Below, piece after piece: positions 1 to 11,630 of a stretch of DNA of 64,000 nt. Below the pieces are notes generated by a model that was given only the letters and a program-made list of their open reading frames with translations, searched no databases and was not told where the DNA came from. This stretch comes from Siniperca chuatsi (taxonomy: Eukaryota; Chordata; Actinopteri; Centrarchiformes; Sinipercidae), in assembly GCF_020085105.1 (NCBI RefSeq), contig NC_058055.1, positions 10,307,822 through 10,371,821 of the forward strand, written 5' to 3'. Each line of letters begins with the position of its first letter. The stretch's first letter is position 1. The position numbers and the translations under genes are program-made.

Positions 1-2799
1 CAGTGTTTTGGTATTGAGTTTGACAGAAGTGGCTGTAGTGATGAGGTGGGTAGTAAGTGGGTGTACCCCTGAGAGGAAGTTGGTTTAAATCAATCAGCTC
101 AGTCCTACCGTATATATTTTAATAGCAGTTTTGGCAAGTGTTAGATTCCAGTTTATCACACATCACATTGGGTTCTCAGCATCTGAAATTCTTTTAGGAA
201 GGAAGCCATGTAAAACAGGTAGATGTGCACATGCAGGAGATAGAACTACATTTATAAAACGTTATAGTTCACATCAGAACTGAGCTAAAACAAATGGTCA
301 TGAAGGAAGACCCTGCACATCAGGAAACAGCGAGGAAGGAAATCTTTACAGGAACTGCTAAACAAAGATAGGAACACTTATTGAAAAAACTCAGCTGGAA
401 AATAACGCAGGAGGATCCATCATAAGCTCAGATGGTAAAGATGCACTCTACAGTGGAACTGTAGTTGATTTTTGATTTCATTGGCAGTAAGGTTGTGCCA
501 GATGTTATGTGTAATGTGTGCAGAGTAGTGAAACCAGATGTGTTAGGACAGTGCCCTCATGTTTTCCACATGCATGTGGTTACACATGCTATGTCTTGGA
601 TGCCCTTCAAAAGTAAGTCCAAAAATGCTGCCAGTAATCTATCTGCTGTATATTCTGTCTGAGATGCCTGTGAATGGTTTTGACCTCAGAACATTTCAAG
701 TTGAATTTTCTGATGACTCCAAAAGAGTAAATAGGAGTTACCCATATATGCTCAATGGTGTATTTTTGAACAGAAACAGAGGTTTCTATGACACCTATCA
801 GAGCAATAAATTTATAGTGTATTTCAAAATGTATTATTTATTTATTTATTTTGTAATTACATTTTAGACAATTGTAAAATCATGGCAGCTTCCAGTGATC
901 TTCACCTTACAGTGGTGGAGGAACCTTTCGTCCATGTGACCCTGGGAGCTGGGAGCTTGTTGAATATTTGTCCCAAGTGAAGGTCCAGACTAAAGGCAAG
1001 GCCCATATGACACCCACTTGAGAGAAACCATGGCCAGAGCCTGAAGCCTGGAAGTGGAGCTTACAAGCACCTGCAGGTCATGTATGGTGCTCCTGTGAAC
1101 TTAAACTCTAATAGACTCCTTTTAGTTTATTCTACATATTGTACTCATATTTCAAAAGCCATAAGTCCCAACAATAGGCACAATTGTTCAGCACGCATAC
1201 ATTTTCATATGTTGACAGTGCATCCTGAAGTATACAGACCACAGAGCCTCTTGTCCAGAATAGTTCTTCAAAGCGCTGTTTGGCTTTGATAGGACACACA
1301 ACAATACCTACCATTCTGCTGTAGTCAACTTTTCTGTGCCAACTAAATGATCAACTATCATCTCATTATACGTGTTTCTTTTGAGAGCACATACAATTGA
1401 GGGGGAATGCAATGAGGTAACTGGGTAAACTAAGGGGGTATGGAGGCTAAATTTTTCCGAAAGAAAAGTTGTGAGAAAATATTTGACTGAAAAATTTCAA
1501 GTGAGGGAACATAGGGATCTGGCAGGACTGCTTTCCATATATAGTAAAAGTGGCAGGCACCAAAATGAAGTGCCACCAAATTGGTACAAGATCTTTTATA
1601 TAGTTAAATGAATGTGGCAGTGTCAATTCTCCCCTAGTTACATTATATACACTACATACAGTATATGCGAGAGTGGTAGGGAGGGAGCAGCATGGAGATT
1701 TTTTCCTCTTCCCTTGAAGAAATATTGAGACAGCCAGAGATTGAGAAAAAGAGCGAGAGGCTTTCTCCATCTGGGTAACATTATTCAGATTCCTCAGTGT
1801 TGGATATTTGATGATGCTGGCAAAGGAAAGAGTGAGGCGTGGAGACAGAGTGAGGGAAAATGGGGTGAGGAAATATAATGAGGGGAAACCAGAGGAGGGC
1901 GCTGTTCTCTCACAGAGACGATGTGGCCTTGACAGCACGCCCCAAAAATGCCAAGAATGGGAGGGAACGAAAGAAGTGAGAATCTGTTGGTCCATGCAGA
2001 CAGCACATTTTATGTTGGATTATTATTGTGTTAAAAAAGTGATTTCATCAACAGTGGAAGACAGCCACGAGGAGACAGGCCGTCTTGCTGGTGAAACACC
2101 AATAACTCACATCTCATGTGAATCTGTCTCAGCTTGTGGGAGAAAAGGGAGGGGGCAAACTAAACAGGGAGGGAAGGAAAGAAAGAATGTACTGAGATCT
2201 CATCATGTGATTTCTGTTTTTTCCCCTTTTATATAGCTGCACAGTGATAACATGTTTGTAGTTTGGGGCTCTTAGCAAATTTTTCCAAACCCTCTCAGCT
2301 CACTGTTTCTCTGGCTCTTTTTGTGTATGTGTGTGTGTTATCCAACAGCTTACTTTCCCTTCACTTTTTTTTTTTTTTTTGGTCTAGTTGTGTGACGTGT
2401 GAGTGGAGTGCCTGCCCTTGTTTCATGCAGCATAGTTTAGAGGGAAGGAGAAGGACTCACGTAGTGGTGGACATTTACTTGACCTGTCAAAGGGAAGATG
2501 AATTGAAGGTATAAACAAGAGGGGTTGTTTGTGTTTTGGCCTGAGTGCGTATGCTTTGTCCTCACAGGGGAGCCAGACGAGGAGGAGGAAAGACGTGGAG
2601 AAAGAGACTAAAGCTGAGAGAAAGTGAGAAAGTGACTGATGTGGGGGGGGAGAGAAGAGGATAAGTTACCTAATTCTGTCACCCATAGGCAAAGGTGGAT
2701 GAGAAGTTACAGTTGAGGAGTCTGTCTGACACGGGAGGAGGAGCACCAGCCTGGGGGGGGACCACCAGTTCAGCTTTCTTCCAGCAACAACAGGACAGG
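1..2799. other. Upstream flank and probable 5' untranslated region of the myosin gene
   Basis: I see no convincing coding exon here. Open frames exist on both strands (the longest is on the minus strand at 1447-1995, 182 codons) but lack recognisable domains and look like chance. From about 2550 the sequence becomes purine-rich with several G runs and leads directly into the start codon at 2800, so the last 200 or so bases are probably the 5' untranslated exon of the myosin. No TATA box is obvious close to it. In mammals FOXN4 lies near MYO1H, but I cannot recognise any forkhead exon here. Confidence 0.4.
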
Positions 2800-5700
2800 A
2801 TGAGGTACCAAGGCAGGGTAAGATCCTGACTACCATGCTCCTTGTTGTGTTTTCATGTTAAATGCTGCACACTGACTGGATTTTATTTGTGTGTGCATTA
2901 TCTGTGCTTACACGGTGAAGCAAAAGGTCCTATCCACCAATCCACTGTCTCACTCATGGAGGGAAAAGAAAAACAGAAGAATGAGTCACTTGGAGAGTTT
3001 TTCTTTTTTTCTCTCTCTCTTTTTTTTTTTTTTGCCTATCTATGAGTCAGTGTGTATTTTGGTTTTTGTATAAGCTATAAGCTTGGTATTTTTCCACCAT
3101 ATCCATTACTGGTACATCAGTGGTAGAGAGCCAGCTGTGGTACCAGAGCAACTCGCCCTGGGACAGAGTGGTGGGGCATGCCTTATAAGGAAGACAATCC
3201 GAATGTTGTCGGCCCAGCAGAGCTTAGTCATGGGGCCTGGAGCCAAGTCCCACTGTTAGGTTAGCCTCCTCACTGGTTGTTACTGCTGCTGCACCTACAA
3301 ACCTGCAGATTTCGCTGGAGCTCCCTGGTACTCAGAGTCAAATCCTCCATAAAGCACTCAAGCACTGCTGGGAGCTTATCAGTTAGATCAGACTCTCATT
3401 GCTGTAACAACCAAGCCTCAGGTCAGTTCACTGACAACTAAGATGCAAGGATTACATTGTATTCTGGCTACATCTCCATCCCAGAGCTGTAGCCCTTAAG
3501 GTATCTCAGGCACAGTGTCTCCATAAAAAAGGTTTTCACATCCTTAAATATTTCCTCTACCCCAGCGGAAGCAGTGTTTCTATGTTTTGGAAGCAAAGAA
3601 GTGTTTTGGATGAGGCTTCTCGTCATTAAAAATATTTTTTTTCCACGTTATGGTGATAACATTCTTGGGATAAAAGTAAAAAATGTAACTCATGACTGCA
3701 GAGAGATAGATCCTTGAAAACAATGTTTGCCGTGTTTTCGAGTTTGTGTTTTGTTGCTTGGAAAGTCTGATGTATCAGTGCACATCCAATGCTGTCTTTC
3801 TTAAGTAGAAAAGCATACAAGTTTATTACACAAATTTGGATGTTTCAGACATTAGAAAGGTGGACCCTGCACAGACACTGTCAGCACAGAAGTTATTGTA
3901 CATCTTAATAACATCACAGATGAACATAAAAGGTACGAGATCTGAGGAGGAATGAAAGATTCACGCCAAAGGAGTCTGTTCAGTTCAGAGCCAGGTAGTG
4001 CTAGTCATCTACCATGAAAGGCTGACGTGAATGCTGAACACATGGAGGTGCTTTCTATGTTTCAATATAATGTCCAAGCTCACCTTGAGCTATGTGACAA
4101 TATATGTGATAAGCTGCAACCACATGCACCGATAAAAGTCAAACTAAAGCAAGTAAATATTCATAATTATTCTGAGTGAAAAATTCATCCGCATCACCTC
4201 AAACCACATTTCATTGTATGTTGACAAACTATAAAATAATTAGGGGAAATGTTGCAATTGGCCACACCTTCACTGCAGTCCTCACACCTAAAGCTGTGTA
4301 AGGATCAATTTTGGTCTGCACTGCTAATTATTCCACTTTTGTCTCGCAGGTGTCATGAATGGAAGTGCAAATTTCTTGTTGATCAGGCATGCAAAAAGAT
4401 CTTCAGTGTTGGCTATAAAAACATGCACAGCTGCTGACAACCACATAGAAACGTTTAGTGGTATCCACTGAACCTTCCTATTCCTGCCCTAAACCTGACC
4501 CTAACATTCCTTAGTTGTATCCTTTGGAAAATCTGACTGTAACTGTAATTACTGTAGGAAGCCCACCTGCGGGAGTGGGACAACAATTCTCCAAGGTGAA
4601 GCAGAGAGGAGGGGCTGCAATAGAAGTGTCCAGTGGCTTTCCTTTGCTCTCACTTCTTGGCTATCTTCCACTGTTGTCCTCTTGTTTTTTTAAGGATTTT
4701 CCTGCATCCAGTTCTCAAAGATAATGACCTTTTACCGGCATTAACCAGTCAAATGAGACCCTTGAGAGGCTCTTGCATTCAAGAAAAACAGAAGTCCTGT
4801 GGAAGTCTAGCCCCTTTGTTCCACTTTCTGCTTGTTTTTTTAAATGAATGTATAAAGAAAAACCAGCAGGGCTTCACACATAGATGTATCTTTGATACTG
4901 AAGATAGAGTGCAGCTGGTTTGGCTGGGGTGTAGTGCATTGATTACACCCTGAATTGTGTGTCTGGATATTTATCATCAGTAAGTATTGACTTCTGACAT
5001 TTTTATCTCTTTGTATGTACAGTATGTGTGCATGACTGTGCATGTAGTTGAGTGTGTAATTTCTTACTTTAGGGCATATCTGAGAATTTCACACTCCCGA
5101 CTGGTAATTATTCCTTGTCTGCACTATAATGTTTGCCATCACAGTGGGGTTGACATGTACACACACTTTCCTACTGGCATTGGTTAAACCCCGTCTGGTG
5201 ATACAGAGCTGTGTGTACTCTACATACATCATAATACAGTATCTCACTATTGCATAATAGAAGTGTCTATCCTGTCTGTTTATCATTTGGATTCCTTAAA
5301 TGTCTCCATTGTTTAATCCAGGAAAGGCTTGGTGGAGCTGTTCTTACTTTGTGTGTTTACAGTGTTGTTTTGGTGATGTGGTCAGTAAGTCTGGAGTCAT
5401 TTGCCCTGATATGTTGAAGATATTTTTGAAATACTTATTGTCTCTCTTCATAAATGAATTCTATCCTGTAATATATTTTGTGACAATGACAGTAATATTG
5501 AGCACCAGATGTTCATTCTTTCATAACTGGGTGAATGTATCATACCTCAGATGAAACAAGAATAGACCGTGTGCGCCCCCTGCTGGTCAAATAGTGTAAT
5601 TACATCTATTAGAAGGTTGTCAGTAAGAACAGAAATCTTCTCTCTGCAGTACTGCTGAAGTGTGTCAGGTGCTTCATTTCTGTACCTCTCTGTAATGTTA

Positions 5701-8700
5701 TTCCTTCTCTCTCCTCCTGCAGGAGGTGGATGTTGAAGGAAGAGTGCGCCTGGTGATGGAGAGTGTCCTGACTGCCCGGGACAGGGTCGGGGTGCAGGAC
5801 TTTGTCTTGCTGGAAAATTACAACAGTGAGGCAGCCTTCATAGAGAACTTACGGAGACGCTTCAAAGAAAACCTCATCTATGTAATGAAGCCAATTTTCT
5901 TCATATGTTCCAAAACATTTCAGTTGGTGTGATGAAACATATTTGAATGTGTTCTAATATTTTGACTCAGACATATATTGGCTCAGTGTTGGTGTCGGTG
6001 AACCCTTACAAAGAGCTGGAGATTTACTCCAAGCAGCAGATGGAACGCTACAGAGGGGTCAGCTTCTATGAGATATCGCCTCACATGTGAGTCACTTCAT
6101 GGCCCTCAAACATTTTTTTACCAAACTCTTCTCTTGTCCTCCGCTGTCAACTGCCCAGCTAATGATCACATGGCATGTTGAGAACCGGATTAATATAATT
6201 AACATGAAACTCTCACTAGAACTATAAAAATTCTGTGTGTGTATTGATTTTGCCTCATATAATTTATACATCGATCATGAAATAAAATATTTAAAACTCA
6301 AACAAATGTTTTATCTGCTCTACCTACTTGTAATGTTGACACATAAGATGATAAGAAGCATGTAAGCAACATACTTTACACAACTCTGTCATAACAGAAA
6401 AAACACCATTTCCACTGCATTCATTTGACTGAAGTGTTTGCAAGACTTTATTCCACCACCATGTTTCAAGCATATGTTGATGTGTAGTTGAAGCTGCTTT
6501 CGTGTTTTCCCTCAGCTACGCCATGTCAGACAACACTTACCGGGCCATGCGGACCGAGAGGAAGGACCAGTGTATTCTCATATCGGGTGAGAGTGGAGCA
6601 GGTAAAACCGAGGCCTCCAAGAAAATCCTCCTCTACTACGCTGTCACCTGCCCCACTAATGATCACATGGCTGCCCTTGGTGACCGCCTACTGCAGTCTA
6701 ACCCTGTTCTGGAGGTATTTACCCTTTGGCATTTCAAACTGAACAGCCACTATCACAGATGTATTTGTCTTCACATTATATGATATTATTATGACAGTTG
6801 TCATTTGTAAATACTTTTTAATGCTTTTTCCTGATTGTTGTTTGTTCTATTGTTGGTCTTGATTTCACTTCCTCCCTCTTAATTTCCTGGCTCTTTTGCT
6901 TTGCACAGGCATTTGGCAATGCCAAAACACTTAGGAATGACAACTCCAGCCGCTTTGGAAAATACGTTGATGTCCAGTTTGACTTCAGGGTAAACACTCC
7001 CTCCTTGGCTTTCTCACTCTTTATAGAAATCATATGTGCTTACATCATACTGATAACAGCAGTTAGTTTAGTTATATCATTGAAAGAACCTCAAACATTA
7101 AAACCTCTAGAGTGCTAAACCTGCTGTCTGCTCCCACCTTTTCCTGTAACTTCTCCTAGGGGGCACCAGTGGGCGGTCACATCCTGAACTACCTGCTGGA
7201 GAAATCACGTGTAGTACACCAGAACCACGGTGAGAGGAACTTCCACATCTTCTATCAGCTTCTGGATGGAGGGGATGACGATCTGCTTAACACACTGGAC
7301 CTGGAAAGAAACCCTCAGAACTATCACTATCTGGTCAAGGTGTGTGTGGTGCAGAAGTTTGATGAATTACTTGTTTTCAAACTGAGGCCATCAGTTGTGG
7401 TGTAATATTTCATTGTCTTGTTCAGGGCAACTGTCCCAAACTCAGCTCCGTCAGTGACAAGAATAATTGGAAAGTTGTAATGAAGGCCCTGCCTGTTATT
7501 GGCTTCACAGAGGAAGAAGTGCAGGTCAGTAACAATCACAGCAATGAATGAACAATGAATGAACAATCATTACTGTTTTGTTTTTCACTCATGTCCTCTG
7601 GTTTACCACATTTACCACATTAAAGTGGAACACTTTAAATGGCGAGCAATGTTCTTACAATTTGCATTATACTGGGAATATTGTTTTCCACCATGAATAA
7701 ATCCACTGTTTATCATTCTACGTTTTTTTTTTCCACATTTCTTATCATCATAGCGCATTCAGGACAACTCTACATGCATCCAAAATTAGTGTTACAAGTT
7801 CAAACCACAGGATCCTGTGCAGTTTTAATAGTGAAAAATCTGTATTATTTACCTTTATTACTTTTCACCGAAAAACATTTTTGGATCCTTGAGGCTTAGC
7901 AATGTTTAATGTAATTTTTACGGCATAACACATTTTCAAAGGCTTTTTTGAAAGTTTACATCAACTTTCTTGCATTTGTGGTGACCATTTAAATATGAGG
8001 GTTATTTTAAAGGTACAATTTCTCTGGCTCCAATTGTATATTAATGATCATGTTCTCTGTGACTGCAGATATTCATTTAGTTAAAAAAAGATAGTTCATC
8101 TATAAGGTTGTTGTTAACTGTTTTTCCTGTGTCTGACCTCAGAAATTGCTGAATATCATCGCCGGTGTTCTCCATCTGGGAAACACTCAGTTTGGAGAAG
8201 GGGAGGAAGGAGAAACTTATATCACTACTGAGACTCAGATAAACAATCTTGTGAAGGTCAGAACAGCCCCACTAGTATTATTGGATGTTCAAATATGCAC
8301 AAAAACTCGCAAAAAGGCATAACTGAGAACAGATGTGTTGTTTTCCAGCTGCTGGGTGTTGATGGCTCAGCCCTCAGGGAGGCACTCACTCACAAGAAAC
8401 TCACTGCCAAAGGAGAGGAGGTGATGTTTTCTTTTTGTCCTAGTTCCACATGTTTCAGTTGTTTGGTGTGTATTGTGAGATTTTATAAATTTGTGTTGTA
8501 CTTGCATCTGTGCGTTGCAGATGATCAGCCCACTAAATTTTGAGCAGGCAGTGTCTGCCCGTGATGCCTTAGCCAAGGCTGTGTATGGTCGGACCTTCAC
8601 TTGGTTGGTGGAGAAGATCAACCAGTCGCTGGCTCTGAAGGTGCAGTAACAGTCCTGATAACAACTCAAAGATAGCATGTTGTGAGGCTGTTGTTGTGTT

Positions 8701-11630
8701 TTACCACTGATTGCATGCTGAGTACTTTATATGTTATGCAGGAGGAAATCTACCACAGCAGTAAGGGCTCCTCAGTTATAGGGCTTCTAGATATCTATGG
8801 CTTTGAGGTCCTACAGCACAATAGGTATGAGTTATATTCATTTCCCATTTTCTGTCTTAATGCTGCTTCTCAGCACAGTCTGTAAACCAAATTATTTGTC
8901 AGTAATTGTTTCCAATGCACATAACGTTTGCACATAACTCTAGCACGCAGTTGTCCTAATTTCCCTTATGTTTCTGCCTACAGTTTCGAGCAGTTCTGCA
9001 TCAACTACTGCAATGAGAAGCTCCAGCAGCTGTTTATTGAGCTCACCCTGAGATCTGAGCAGGAGGAGTATGAGACAGAGGGAATTGCAGTAAGTCCATT
9101 GTTGGTTAGGTGGTCAAAACAAATAAGTTTGATATATTTATTAATATTTATATTTCCATGCTAACACAACATTGTTCCCCTCCAAATGTTTCCCTCTAAT
9201 TTCAGTGGGAGACGGTGCAATACTTTGACAACAAGATCATTTGTGACCTGATAGAGGAGAAGCACAAAGGCATCATCTCTATTCTGGTGCGTGTGACAAC
9301 TCCTAGTTTCTATGTTTGTCTTCGTATGTGGTGTTGTCTTACACTCTGTCACTGTAGGTAAAGTAAATAGTGTGAATATTTTTTAAGGATGAGGAATGTC
9401 TGAGGCCTGGAGAGACCTGCGATGTCTCCTTTTTAGAGAAACTGGAAGACACACTGGGCGGCCATCCCCATTTTGTCACGTAAGCTTTCATCTTATATCA
9501 AAAATTATTTTGACATACAGAACAAAGGCTCTTCTAACTACAGCTTCTTATATCAGCAGGTACATTTGTATGTATGTTTGTACATCTCTGTGTGTGTATG
9601 TCTTTCAGTCATAAGTTGGCAAATGGAAAAACTCGCAGGGTAATGAGTAGGGAGGAGTTCAGGCTGCTGCATTATGCTGGAGAGGTAAACTACAATGTCA
9701 ATGGTAAGCTGTAATTTATCACTAGATCAACCAGTTGACTATTTTTATTTATGCATTCATTCTCTTGTAAGAGGCAGTTTATTTCAGAGCATGACCCCAC
9801 AACCTGCTGATTCCTTAATGACAAACTGCAGTGTTTTTGTTTCCCATTCAGGTTTCCTAGACAAAAACAATGATTTGCTGAACAGGAACCTGAAAGAGGT
9901 GAGGATAATGACAATGGACAAGATAGAGCCTCACCACAACCTTTAAAAACCTCTGTGTGTGAACAGGAAGAGGGGTGCGTGCCGCGTTGACATGTGGTTG
10001 TGGTCTCTGTGCAGGTCATGTGCCAGTCAGACAACCAGATCCTAAGGCACTGCTTCCGCAGAGAGGAAGTGATAGACCAGAAACGCCCAGAGATGGTGAA
10101 TTGTTCTCACTTTCTCAGTGTGTCTCTCTTTTAGCTGTTTTGATAATTTTTAGGTGTGGTTTTAAATCAAAAGTATTTCTGTGGTTTATAGTAGTGATAA
10201 TAAAGACAATATAATAAAGATAATAAAGATGCTTTCTCTCTCGTTCAAAAACCAACACCTACACAAAAATATATAGCGAATATCCCATTGTTTCATGTTT
10301 TTTTAAATTTGTCCTTTAGGCTGCCACTCAGTTTAAAAACAGCCTGATGAAGCTTATGGAGATCCTCATGTCTAAAGAGCCGTCCTACGTGCGCTGTATC
10401 AAACCTAATGATGTCAAGCAGCCAGGTAGACTTTTACATCTTGTGATGTAAATTTGTTGTATATTATAGTACTATTGAAATATTGTTACTTGTGCTATAA
10501 TGGCTTACATGGTAAATAAAAATCAAATTTCCACACACTTATCAGCACAACATAGTCACGACACTCTTAATTTTCTCTTTTTAATGCAAACGTTATTCAC
10601 ACTCACTAATTAATTAATTTTGATTGATTCTACTCTGTCATTCTTTCTCAGGGGTTAATGTTGCTGTTAATAAAACCCGACAATTCCAGCAGATGTTTCA
10701 CAATAAAATCGTCCCATGGAAGGGAATAAATCATGCCCTCTGAAGTATTTTAATGTGAAAGAGACTGAGGAAGTGTTGGGTTTGCATCAACAACAAATTA
10801 ACACAGGGGATGCGATCAGAAAACAAGAAGGTTTATCACCAAAATATAAAAAAGGACATATAAAACAAGGAAAATTTTAAATAAAGGCAGGTCTTAAAAA
10901 TAATAAATATAAAAAATGAATGGTTGTTTCTTCACCTGAGGTAAATAAAGGCCTCAGTTCCTTCTTGAGAACTTACTGTATGTTATCTAATGTATAGTAT
11001 ATACACCAGTGAATAAGATTTAATCTCTGCAGGAAGGTTTGATGAAGTTCTGGTCAGACACCAGGTGAAGTACCTGGGCCTGATGGAAAACCTGAGGGTC
11101 AGGAGAGCTGGCTTTGCCTATCGACGTCGCTTTGAAGCCTTCCTGCAGAGGTGACTGACCTTCTCTCCGAATGACTTACAGCCTCAGTGACTGTCCATTC
11201 TGTTTACTTTATGTTCAGCCTTCTGTCATTATAATTATGTATAAATGGCCTTAGGTATAAGCCCCTGTGTCCTGAGACGTGGCCCAATTGGCATGGCAGA
11301 CTTGCAGATGGGGTCTCAACACTGGTCAACCACCTGGGCTACAAAGCAGAAGAGTACAAACTGGGCAGGTAATGTATTGTCAGAGGGAGAGGGAGGGTAT
11401 AGAGTGGGAGGAGAGTTTGGTAACGGTGGTCTGTGAGTAGCTCAGTGGGTCACCTAGACTAAATGTATGAGTGCAAACTATTCATACTCAAACGCAATTT
11501 GGATCTTTTGTACCTTCGTGTTGATTACAAATTTCTTTGTCTCTTTTCTACAGATCAAAAATCTTCATCCGTTTCCCAAAAACTCTCTTCACCACTGAGG
11601 ATGCACTAGAAGCAAAAAAGCCAGAGATAG
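2800..11630 (+). other. myo1h: Myosin exon map, part 1: start and motor domain (coding exons 1-21)
   Basis: Coding exons by eye: 2800-2817, 5723-5881, 5971-6086, 6516-6714, 6909-6989, 7160-7339, 7426-7524, 8143-8256, 8349-8420, 8521-8640, 8742-8824, 8984-9089, 9206-9286, 9388-9479, 9609-9703, 9852-9898, 10015-10095, 10320-10425, 11033-11150, 11255-11368 and 11554-11630. All are flanked by AG and GT and keep frame. Intron 1 (2818-5722) is long and holds a CTCF-like motif at 5573-5586. The intron from 10426 to 11032 contains A-rich sequence (10650-10930) that looks repeat-derived. Confidence 0.88.

Noticed and set aside
1447-1995. 182-codon minus-strand open frame upstream of the myosin
   Set aside because: Low-complexity composition, no recognisable domain, no splice or promoter framework, and overlapping frames on the other strand.
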